DNA of 17,735 nt from an uncultured Candidatus Saccharibacteria bacterium (GTDB lineage: Bacteria > Patescibacteriota > Saccharimonadia > Saccharimonadales > UBA4665): contig CAITDW010000133.1 in assembly GCA_903891235.1 (NCBI GenBank), positions 1-17,735 of the forward strand, written 5' to 3'. Both the position numbers and the translations under genes were made by a program. Under the pieces are notes generated by a model. That model had not been told where the DNA came from. It made no database searches and worked only from the letters and a program-made list of their open reading frames with translations. Below, piece after piece: positions 6,870-14,361 of this stretch (positions are counted from its first letter, which is position 1; each line of letters opens with the position of its first letter).

Positions 6870-8969
6870 ATGAGTGTCATACAAAAATATGTAATCAAAA
6901 TAGGCATGCCGAGCCTATCTATCATAGCATTTATATTTATTGTTATGGGCGGTCATGCAAGTGCAGACGTACCATATAACCCATCTCTGTTGATAGATGA
7001 TAGTACATTTACGAATTCCAACACAATGGCAGCAAGTACAATCCAGAACTTTTTAAACAACATGAATAGTGGTATTAAGAACTACTCGGAGGTGGAGAAT
7101 TGTAACCCAACAACTCCAAAAGCTCCTTATCCATCAAACTTCAACTATTATCCTCATTGTGGCCAGACCGTATCAGCAGCAACTATAATATATGATGCCA
7201 GCCAAGCGTATGGGATTAACCCACAAGTTCTCTTAGCGACAATGGAGAAAGAACAAAGTCTTGTCACAGATCCTTCCCCAACACAAGGAGCTATCAATTG
7301 TGCTATGGGTTATGAATCATGTGGTGGTGGTTTTAATTCTTTCTTCGCGCAAGTAGATAATGCATCTTGGCAGTTCCGAACTGATATTGACCTAATGAAT
7401 GGGCAGAATTGGTGGGGATATACTCCTTCTTACTATGCTCAATATCTTTGTGGAAACGCTTCTAGCCTTTATTCTGCTGGCCTATACCCAGGCAATACTG
7501 TAACTTTTGCAAATCCTGGTGGTCATGCTAAAACCGTAACTCTACTCAGTTCCGCAACAGCCGCCCTAGACTGCTATACGCCATATGTTGGACCTTATGC
7601 AACTACTGGATATTCAGGTAGCTATAACTTTGTACTATATATGTATGAGTGGTTTCAATATCCTAGTCAAATTTATATTCCAAATGGTAACTACAATATA
7701 ACCGGTACTGGTTCGGGTAAGAGTATGGATGTGATAGGTGGTTCATCAACAGACGGCACCAATATTGATCTTTACGACAGTAATGGTAGTGGCGCGCAAC
7801 AATGGACGTTTACTCGTGACGCTGATGGCTACTACACTATTGAAAATACATCATCAGGCAAATATTTAGATGTAACAAATGCCAGCACATCTGCAGGCGC
7901 TAGAGTGCAGATTTGGGATGGCAACAACTCCTGTGCTCAGGAATGGGCGATTCAGGCAGTTGGATCCAATTATATGTTTGTTAGTGCATGCTCTGGATTT
8001 GCGCTTGATGCATTTGGTGGCAGAACTACAAATGGCACACCGATTCAGATCTACACAAAGAACTTCTCATCAGCTCAGCTATGGTCTCTCAAATCATTAA
8101 ATCAAGCTCCTATTGCAGATGGCTTTTACTCATTGTTGACCACAACTGGTACTAGTATGGATATTACCGGCGGTGGCACAACTAATGGTAGCTCTATGCA
8201 AATCTATAGCAGTAATGGCAGTGGCGCCCAGCAATGGCAACTTTTCCAGCAAACAAATGGTTTGTATGAGTTACGCAACCCACAAAGCGGAAAATACCTT
8301 GATGTAGTAGGCGGAGGAACTGTGTCAGGAACATTGACAGACATTTACGATGGCAAGAACTCCTGTGCTCAGCAGTGGGCAATATCTAAAAATACAGATG
8401 GCTCTTATGGGCTAATATCTTCATGTTCAGGTCTTAATCTAGATGTTTCTGGAGGCAATGTTTCGATAAATGGAACGTCCATAGATCTTTGGCTAGGCAA
8501 TGGCACAAACGCTCAAAAATGGAATCTCAGCAAGCTTACAACCGTCCCTAACGGCTTATATAGTTTAATTACACCTGCTGGAAACGACCTTGATATAAAA
8601 GGTGGCGGCACAACAGACGGCAGTCCACTACAGATCTTTAGCAGCAATGGTAGCGGAGCACAGCAATGGCATATCATACAGCAAGGCAATGGAACTTACG
8701 CGCTATTAAATCCTCAAAGTGGTCGATATTTAGATGTAGTCGGAGGTGGAACAAACAACGGAGCTCATGTTGACATATATGACAATAACAATTCATGCGC
8801 ACAGCAATGGTCTATCATAAATAATCCAGATGGGTCATACAGTTTCACGTCATCATGCTCCGCACTCAAATTAGATGTATCAGGTGGTTTAATAGGTAAT
8901 CTAGGAATACCCGTAGATATTTGGACAAGTAACGGTACAAATGCGCAAAATTGGTTCCTTGTACCGTAG
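6870..8969 (+). CDS. Secreted lysozyme-like protein with three ricin-type beta-trefoil lectin domains
   Basis: 699 residues. A signal peptide (1-32) ends in ASA before DVPY. Residues about 35-265 form a Cys-rich module (Cys 78, 97, 144, 151, 194, 235) containing YGINPQVLLATMEKEQSLVT (114-133). This resembles the lysozyme/transglycosylase-like helix of actinobacterial secreted 'hemagglutinin' proteins, with Glu126 or Glu128 the candidate catalytic acid. Residues 268-699 are three ricin-type trefoils with nine QxW motifs, their Trp at 312, 359, 405, 456, 503, 551, 600, 647 and 695, a period of about 144 residues. The middle lobe of each carries a Cys pair (355/374, 499/519, 643/663), suggesting disulfides and an extracellular site. 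The likely role is binding surface glycan, perhaps with peptidoglycan cleavage; enzymatic activity is unproven. No sortase motif or C-terminal anchor is present. Confidence 0.85.
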   Translation: MSVIQKYVIKIGMPSLSIIAFIFIVMGGHASADVPYNPSLLIDDSTFTNSNTMAASTIQNFLNNMNSGIKNYSEVENCNPTTPKAPYPSNFNYYPHCGQTVSAATIIYDASQAYGINPQVLLATMEKEQSLVTDPSPTQGAINCAMGYESCGGGFNSFFAQVDNASWQFRTDIDLMNGQNWWGYTPSYYAQYLCGNASSLYSAGLYPGNTVTFANPGGHAKTVTLLSSATAALDCYTPYVGPYATTGYSGSYNFVLYMYEWFQYPSQIYIPNGNYNITGTGSGKSMDVIGGSSTDGTNIDLYDSNGSGAQQWTFTRDADGYYTIENTSSGKYLDVTNASTSAGARVQIWDGNNSCAQEWAIQAVGSNYMFVSACSGFALDAFGGRTTNGTPIQIYTKNFSSAQLWSLKSLNQAPIADGFYSLLTTTGTSMDITGGGTTNGSSMQIYSSNGSGAQQWQLFQQTNGLYELRNPQSGKYLDVVGGGTVSGTLTDIYDGKNSCAQQWAISKNTDGSYGLISSCSGLNLDVSGGNVSINGTSIDLWLGNGTNAQKWNLSKLTTVPNGLYSLITPAGNDLDIKGGGTTDGSPLQIFSSNGSGAQQWHIIQQGNGTYALLNPQSGRYLDVVGGGTNNGAHVDIYDNNNSCAQQWSIINNPDGSYSFTSSCSALKLDVSGGLIGNLGIPVDIWTSNGTNAQNWFLVP
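7671..8966 (+). repeat. Three tandem 432-bp repeats encoding the beta-trefoils
   Basis: Equivalent codons recur at 432-bp intervals: the ATCTATAGCAG stretch at 8202 aligns with ATCTTTAGCAG at 8634, and the matching motif of the first unit lies near 7770. Units two and three share long protein blocks (SSNGSGAQQW, NPQSG, YLDVVGGG). Units have diverged at many synonymous sites, so this is an old intragenic duplication, not a recent expansion. Confidence 0.8.
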
Positions 8970-8990
8970 TAAAGATAAAGTTTTTCTACG
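8965..8990. terminator. Weak shared inverted repeat between convergent genes
   Basis: CGTAG (8965-8969) and CTACG (8986-8990) are complementary and contain the two TAG stops of the converging genes. Between them AAA and TTT tracts could extend the stem imperfectly. It could act as a weak bidirectional terminator, but the loop is large and the symmetry partly reflects both genes ending in TAG. Confidence 0.25.
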
Positions 8991-11241
8991 AATTTGGTTT
9001 ACTAATTTTCCTTGTCACGACTAGAACATATACAACACCGGCAATAATAATTACGCCACTGACCGTCACTGAAATCAATGCTATCGTCATATATTTCGGC
9101 CAATAATTATATTCTAATGTATGCTTACCTTTTGGAATGTTAATCTGTTGAAATAAATTATCAGTACTTGAAATTTTAGCAGATTCTCCATCAACTTTTA
9201 CGTGCCAGCCCGGGTAGAATAGTTCAAGACGTGTAATCTTTGAAGGCTGTGAGCAATTTACGGCGGCCGTATCAAAACTATAATTCTTGGCAATTGAACA
9301 ATTACTGCCTGAAAAATACGCACTATATACCGGCAATTCGAATATTTGGGATGTCTGATCACTATATACAAGTTTAAGTTGTCGTTGTTTTATAACGTTG
9401 TTGTCTATAGTGTTGGGATTGACGAGCATATATTTAACACCGAGGCGTTCATCCTGTAGTATTCTATTCGAGCTGAAATCATTCGATAAATATCCGATTG
9501 ATGGAATATACGATGTAATATTCTTAGCAATATAGTTACCCCAAAGAGTCGGTATTGGCAGATCCATCATACTTATTTCAGAGATGTTGAAATAGGAGCC
9601 ATAGTTTGGATTAAGCAAATTAGAATCAAATCTCTGAGATTTGATGTTTCGCTGTAGAAACTGCACACTTCTAGTATCAGCGTATGCCGTTTTTGTATAT
9701 GCACCAAACTGCCACACACCAAAGCATATAAGACTTTCTAATATAAGAACAAAGCATATAAAATATTTTTTATACTTCCAATTTGTAAATATAGCCAAAA
9801 GTACCGCTATGCAACTGAAGACAGATAACTGCAGGAATAATAAAGCGAATATAGCCTGCTTTGCATCTGTTAAGGCAAACGTTTTAATATAGTGCCGACC
9901 ACTATAAAGTACAAATCCATAAAATAATATTGCGAAAAATGTAACTAATACGAAAGTTCGCCGATCCACTTTTTTATTCTTTGAGATATCATTTAAGCCA
10001 AGGCAGACTAATACAATTAAGCTTAAAGACATAGATGCAGGTATGTACCTATATACAGCTGCCGATCCAAGCATGGGAATATGCGATATAATTACAGAAA
10101 CTGCCGAAAATCCTATAATTCGAAGCCAACCTACCAAAAACCAACCTCCAAATAATAACTTAGGCCCCAACCTAATGTTAGGATTACAGAGAGCAAAGAG
10201 GGCGATAATAATACATGAAACCGTAAAGAAGCCACCAATTGAACCATATACTGGGTTAGTGGAATTATAACCTATTATATTAGGTATAAATGATGATGGG
10301 TATGCAATAGTGTTACCGATACCGCCAAGTATTGTTGTGTTATGTAGACCAGTTAAACCATTGGCCGGCTTAATGTAATTTAGGAACTCTATAAGCCAGG
10401 GGAGCGACGCTAATAAGGCTACTGTGCCAGATATCAATAAACTTAATAGTCTAGAAATAATTGCCCTCTGCTCTGATTTTACAAATAGTATTATTACGTA
10501 CGCCAAAACAAGAAGCATATTAATGAAAGCAATTTCAGGAAATCCTGAATTTAGAGAAAGTGCAATGCTTACGGCAAGTATCAACATTGCTGTAATATTC
10601 TGGCTATCAAATATTTTTCTATGTCCTGAAAATATCAGCGTAACAGAAAACATACACCATGGTAAAAATGCTATCGGATTAAAACATGCATTGGGCAACA
10701 TCATAAAGGTTCCGAGAGTAGCAAAAAGACACCCTGCAGTGATAGCAATTGTGTTGTCTATCCTGTTTTGTAATCTTTTCATTAGGATCCTAATGAAAAG
10801 GTACATTCCAATACCAGCTATTATTTCAAGCACTATTTCATTGATAAGAAACCCATTCGGCAATAACAATAACAAAGTAAATGGGAATAAAGCAGCAGAC
10901 TGGGTTTCACCAAGTAGCGGAGCCCCTACCCCCTCGTAATAATTCCATAACGGCAATTTTCCGCTTAATAATTGGTGTGCTGTCTGAACCCCTAATGCCT
11001 GTTTAGTTATACCGTCATTACCTTCAATAGAATTACCGGCAGCAAATGGAAGATGCATGAATACGCTTCCACCCTGGACGGGTAGCCCTGATCTAGATAG
11101 TAATGGATTGGGGTTAGTGACAAATATATAGCCAAAATTAGCCAACAGCACAAATGCAATCAATATTAGTATTGAAGAAAGAACAGTATGTCTTCGATGA
11201 GTCAGCAATAAGTGACGTGCTACGGTATGTGCCCTCTTCAT
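8986..11241 (-). CDS. YfhO-family polytopic membrane protein (putative GT-C-type glycosyltransferase)
   Basis: 751 residues with about 13-15 hydrophobic segments. The first is at about 20-42; a large extracytoplasmic loop follows (about 43-120), then a series of membrane helices. A soluble C-terminal region and one last membrane helix (about 722-745) complete it. The loop motif LPLWNYYEGVGAPLLGETQS and the C-terminal LFYPGWHVKVDGE ... IPKGKHTLEYNYWP are hallmarks of the YfhO family, which is linked to glycosylation of lipoteichoic acid or other surface polymers using polyprenyl-phosphate sugars on the outer membrane face. It could use the lipid-linked sugar made by the GT2/GtrA pair, but this is inference. 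It forms its own transcription unit, converging on the lectin gene and diverging from the WbsX-type gene. The ATG follows a -10-like box by 6 bases, again with no ribosome site. Confidence 0.85.
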   Translation of the reverse strand: MKRAHTVARHLLLTHRRHTVLSSILILIAFVLLANFGYIFVTNPNPLLSRSGLPVQGGSVFMHLPFAAGNSIEGNDGITKQALGVQTAHQLLSGKLPLWNYYEGVGAPLLGETQSAALFPFTLLLLLPNGFLINEIVLEIIAGIGMYLFIRILMKRLQNRIDNTIAITAGCLFATLGTFMMLPNACFNPIAFLPWCMFSVTLIFSGHRKIFDSQNITAMLILAVSIALSLNSGFPEIAFINMLLVLAYVIILFVKSEQRAIISRLLSLLISGTVALLASLPWLIEFLNYIKPANGLTGLHNTTILGGIGNTIAYPSSFIPNIIGYNSTNPVYGSIGGFFTVSCIIIALFALCNPNIRLGPKLLFGGWFLVGWLRIIGFSAVSVIISHIPMLGSAAVYRYIPASMSLSLIVLVCLGLNDISKNKKVDRRTFVLVTFFAILFYGFVLYSGRHYIKTFALTDAKQAIFALLFLQLSVFSCIAVLLAIFTNWKYKKYFICFVLILESLICFGVWQFGAYTKTAYADTRSVQFLQRNIKSQRFDSNLLNPNYGSYFNISEISMMDLPIPTLWGNYIAKNITSYIPSIGYLSNDFSSNRILQDERLGVKYMLVNPNTIDNNVIKQRQLKLVYSDQTSQIFELPVYSAYFSGSNCSIAKNYSFDTAAVNCSQPSKITRLELFYPGWHVKVDGESAKISSTDNLFQQINIPKGKHTLEYNYWPKYMTIALISVTVSGVIIIAGVVYVLVVTRKISKPNS

Positions 11242-11247
11242 TACTAC

Positions 11248-11253
11248 ATTCTA
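11248..11253 (-). promoter_or_regulatory. Candidate -10 of the YfhO gene (leaderless or near-leaderless)
   Basis: On the minus strand TAGAAT (11253 to 11248) ends 6 bases before the ATG at 11241. An overlapping alternative, TATAGT (11258 to 11253), ends 11 bases before it. Either gives a transcript with at most a few untranslated bases. No Shine-Dalgarno is present. Confidence 0.5.
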
Positions 11254-11264
11254 CTATAAAACAC

Positions 11265-11300
11265 GTCTATACAACAGGTCTACATACTGTATAATGTCTA
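11265..11300. repeat. Three GTCTA (TAGAC) copies in the divergent promoter region
   Basis: GTCTA occurs at 11265-11269, 11278-11282 and 11296-11300; the last lies just after the WbsX-side -10. The reverse complement TAGAC is the core of the TTAGACT repeats at the rmlB promoter. Short and possibly coincidental. Confidence 0.35.
11290..11295 (+). promoter_or_regulatory. -10 box of the WbsX-type gene (leaderless start)
   Basis: TATAAT preceded by TG ends 8 bases before the ATG at 11304, placing transcription start at or just before the start codon. No Shine-Dalgarno and no clear -35. Confidence 0.65.
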
Positions 11301-11303
11301 AAG

Positions 11304-12632
11304 ATGAGCAATAGCATGATCTCTGAAAAAAAGAATGTAATTAAAAATCAATTACGACAAAATACATTACTGGCGCGTAGTTATAGAAAAGCCAAAAGTC
11401 TTAGAAGTAAAATAAAACGTCGCAAACTATCCTCAGCACAACCTAGAGACCAACAGAATTTAAGTAATTACTCTAACTATGTGTTAAACAACCAGTTAGA
11501 CAAAAAAGACTTTGTTCCAATTAGTAAATCGGATTATGTTGGTAAGCCTCCAAAGAAATTAATTGCCTATTATTTACCTCAGTTCTATCAAATACCGCAA
11601 AATGATATTTGGTTTGGTCGTGGTTTTACTGAATGGAACAACTGCGCAACGGCAGTACCACAGTTTACAGGACATTGGCAACCACACCTTCCTTTTGATG
11701 TAGGCTTTTACAACCTAGAAACAACACACACAATGTATCGCCAAGTTGAGCTGGCAAAAATGTATGGTATTCATGGTTTCTGTTTCTACTACTATTGGTT
11801 TGCTGGTGGTAGTAGAATAATGGAAAAGCCCATTATTAACTGGCAAAATGATGATGGGCTAGATTTTCCTTATATGTTGTTCTGGGCAAACGAAGATTGG
11901 ACAAACACATGGGGAGAAGAGGCTCATGCAGGAACAACAACCTATAGCGCTAAAGTAACTAAGGATGATATAGATAGGTTTGTTAAGGATATACTGCCTT
12001 TTTTCAAGGATAAGCGTTATATTACTGTTGAAGGAAGGCCCCACTTGATTATTTATCAGGCAAAAAAGAATCCGTATCTACCAGATTTCATTGATAATAT
12101 CGGTAAACTTGTAGAAGCAGAAGGTATCAAGAAGCCTTATATCTCATTAGTATTTCCAGATGACTTTGATATAAACTTTGATCCTAGAGATTATGGCGCA
12201 GATGCTGCGGTAGAATTTGGTTCACATTTACCAGTAATGCCGAAGGAGCTGCCCGGCATAGAGACCAACAAGAAGTTGCTAAACTCAATGGCGCTAATAA
12301 AAGAATACGATATGGATAAATTTATCGATAATGAAATATATTTATCCAAAAAAGATTATCCTGTTTTTAAAGGGGCAATGACCTACTTCGATAATACTGC
12401 ACGTAAAATATACAAGGGAGCGCAGCTATTCTCTATCCCCCCGAAGCTATATCAAAAATGGCTTACACGATTAGTCCAGGAGTCATCGACAGATCAAATA
12501 TTTATTGCAGCATGGAATGAATGGGCAGAAGGCATGCATTTAGAGCCAGACAATAAATATGGCTATGCGTATTTACAGGCCACAAAAAACGCTCTCGAGG
12601 AAGACAAAACAGTACATCCTATCAAAAAGTAG
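11304..12632 (+). CDS. WbsX-type glycosyltransferase (GH99-like domain)
   Basis: 442 residues. A basic, probably helical N-terminal segment (about 10-45, rich in Arg/Lys) precedes the WbsX domain, which starts at LIAYYLPQFYQIPQND (86-101) followed by WFGRGFTEWNN (103-113). Further family blocks are QPHLPFDVGFYNL, GIHGFCFYYYWFAGG (155-169), MLFWANEDWTNTWGEE (191-206) and, near the end, AAWNEWAEGMHLEPDNKYG. Proteins with this domain are found in O-antigen and other surface polysaccharide clusters and are annotated as glycosyltransferases, although the fold is related to glycoside hydrolase family 99 and the reaction is poorly characterised. No signal peptide is seen, so it should act in the cytoplasm. 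It is a single-gene unit that converges on the GT2-RgpF gene, with 10 bases between the stops. Confidence 0.85.
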   Translation: MSNSMISEKKNVIKNQLRQNTLLARSYRKAKSLRSKIKRRKLSSAQPRDQQNLSNYSNYVLNNQLDKKDFVPISKSDYVGKPPKKLIAYYLPQFYQIPQNDIWFGRGFTEWNNCATAVPQFTGHWQPHLPFDVGFYNLETTHTMYRQVELAKMYGIHGFCFYYYWFAGGSRIMEKPIINWQNDDGLDFPYMLFWANEDWTNTWGEEAHAGTTTYSAKVTKDDIDRFVKDILPFFKDKRYITVEGRPHLIIYQAKKNPYLPDFIDNIGKLVEAEGIKKPYISLVFPDDFDINFDPRDYGADAAVEFGSHLPVMPKELPGIETNKKLLNSMALIKEYDMDKFIDNEIYLSKKDYPVFKGAMTYFDNTARKIYKGAQLFSIPPKLYQKWLTRLVQESSTDQIFIAAWNEWAEGMHLEPDNKYGYAYLQATKNALEEDKTVHPIKK

Positions 12633-12642
12633 ATATGGCCGG

Positions 12643-14361
12643 TCAACCTACGTGCTTATAGTTTGCAGTGTATGATTTTTCTGGCAGCTGACTGACTATA
12701 GCCTTATCAACAACATACATTTTCTTTTGAGTCACAGTATGTAGAATTTTTCCAAGAATTCGCTCAATAGCATGGGCGGTAGTGCCATCTATCTGTCCTC
12801 GCTCAGTATTAAAGTCTGCGGGAGTTATACCACATTCCAAAAGCGGTGTCAGAAAATCTAACCTACCCCAAAACATAGTTCCCCCAAAAAATGGATACTT
12901 GCTAGGGCTATCTAGCATCTGTTTAACAGTTTTTTTATCAGTCATAGTTTCTGCGATTTTTCTGATACGTTCTTTGTTATCGCCCATGTACTTACTCAAC
13001 GAAACTACATGATCGGCTGGACCCACAAGACCTGTCTTACGATCTTCCAAAACCTTTATGACATTAGATATGTCATTCGGTATTAGTTGCCCTAATAAAC
13101 TATTTAGCCATTCATTACCATCGTCCCTGTGTAAGCTTTTTTTGCTGTGTATCTTAAGAAGATACCTATACTGATTGGTATCTTCACAAAGCTTACTAAC
13201 TATCATCATAAACGGAAGCATATCTCTACCAAGGTTTGGCAGTGCGACAATATTCGTCATCTTATGATACTTGTTAATCTTGTCTAGTGATATATCCTTA
13301 TCTTTAATCTGAACTGACACGAAAAGATCAAAGGGTACATCTATAGAACGAAGCTTCTTCATAATCGAAGGCCACAGATCGATATAGTACAGATGCAACA
13401 CCACAGCCAACTTGGTATTTGGTGATTTTTGTATAGCAAACGACCGAATAGTTCTTTTATATTTATTGTTTCTAACTCGCCAGAGTGTATTCCATGCCCA
13501 TTTGTTATGTATCGCGACCTTACGAATTGCTTTGATGCTAGTGGTACGCGCACCATCCTTTTTAACTGATTCCATAACCACTCTTGGATACCGCATACTC
13601 AGAACTTTCATAACTATATTAGGGTGTCTCAACTTAACTAGTCGATTGGGATCTATTACCTTATCGTCGTATTTGTTTTTGTACTTTGTTAATATATCAA
13701 CAAACGATTGCGTATCTTCTTTTGGATCATTACGTGAGCCTCGTGAACCTGTACTTATACGGTAATTTATAAAGTTATTTTTGGCTAATTTAAACTTCGC
13801 ACCATCAAGCGACAATCCAATAAAGAAATCCCAATCTTCAGCAACTTTCTCTGTTTCAAAGCGATGATCTTTGATTGCCTTCTTCCGCACTAGTGATTCT
13901 GGTTTGCAATGTAATTTTTGCAGCTGTAAGAGTTCTGGTGTGAACTCCGGGAAATTAGTATCTGGGCGTCCAAGCCACTCACCAACAAAATGCCAGTTTG
14001 GATATACCACATCGGCGCCATAGCGCTTAGCAATATTATAGTTTTTTTCAATGTAGTCATTATTAAAATAATCGTCTGCATCTAGGTAGCACAGAAAATC
14101 GCCTTGAGCCAACTCCAGGCCTTGATTGCGGGTGTAGACAACCCCCCTATTTTCACGACTAACATAATTAATGTTTCTGTCAGGACATTTTGTTAATATT
14201 TTTTTTATAATTTCGTCGCTATTATCTGTAGATCCATCATTAATTACTATCAGCTCAATATTTTTGTAGGTTTGGTTAAGTACGCTTTCTATTGCTTTAG
14301 GAACATATTTGCCATAGTTATAGTTAGTTATTATGACAGAAATAAGAGGCTTATTCTTCAT
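12643..14361 (-). CDS. GT2 glycosyltransferase fused to RgpF rhamnan-synthesis domain
   Basis: 572 residues from the ATG at 14361. The N-terminal GT2 domain shows LISVIITNYNYGKY, ELIVINDGSTDNS (about 36-48), the DxD-type CYLDADDY (about 91-98) and the EDWDF acid motif (about 175-179). After a basic linker (about 260-310), a RgpF domain starts at KLAVVLHLYYIDLWP and includes DLFVSV, ALPNLGRDMLPF, YLLKIHSKKS, LVGPADHVVS and FFGGTMFWGR. RgpF takes part in streptococcal rhamnose-polysaccharide synthesis, so this may add and process rhamnose-containing units using dTDP-rhamnose from the rml operon. The frame extends to a GTG at 14367, but AGGGGTG occupies that position as ribosome site, so ATG 14361 is chosen. 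It overlaps the methyltransferase gene by 11 bases. It is the only gene here ending in TGA. Confidence 0.88.
   Translation of the reverse strand: MKNKPLISVIITNYNYGKYVPKAIESVLNQTYKNIELIVINDGSTDNSDEIIKKILTKCPDRNINYVSRENRGVVYTRNQGLELAQGDFLCYLDADDYFNNDYIEKNYNIAKRYGADVVYPNWHFVGEWLGRPDTNFPEFTPELLQLQKLHCKPESLVRKKAIKDHRFETEKVAEDWDFFIGLSLDGAKFKLAKNNFINYRISTGSRGSRNDPKEDTQSFVDILTKYKNKYDDKVIDPNRLVKLRHPNIVMKVLSMRYPRVVMESVKKDGARTTSIKAIRKVAIHNKWAWNTLWRVRNNKYKRTIRSFAIQKSPNTKLAVVLHLYYIDLWPSIMKKLRSIDVPFDLFVSVQIKDKDISLDKINKYHKMTNIVALPNLGRDMLPFMMIVSKLCEDTNQYRYLLKIHSKKSLHRDDGNEWLNSLLGQLIPNDISNVIKVLEDRKTGLVGPADHVVSLSKYMGDNKERIRKIAETMTDKKTVKQMLDSPSKYPFFGGTMFWGRLDFLTPLLECGITPADFNTERGQIDGTTAHAIERILGKILHTVTQKKMYVVDKAIVSQLPEKSYTANYKHVG

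Noticed and set aside
7671..8966. Regular repeats considered as a CRISPR or other non-coding array
   Set aside because: The repeats are 432 bp, in frame and encode conserved QxW trefoil motifs; there are no short identical repeats with unique spacers.
10424..10939. 171-codon plus-strand open frame opposite the YfhO gene
   Set aside because: It lies wholly antisense to a membrane protein with clear family motifs; its translation has no recognisable domain and there is no promoter or ribosome site.
13412..13765. 117-codon plus-strand frame opposite the GT2-RgpF gene
   Set aside because: Shadow of a conserved coding region, with no domain and no start signals.
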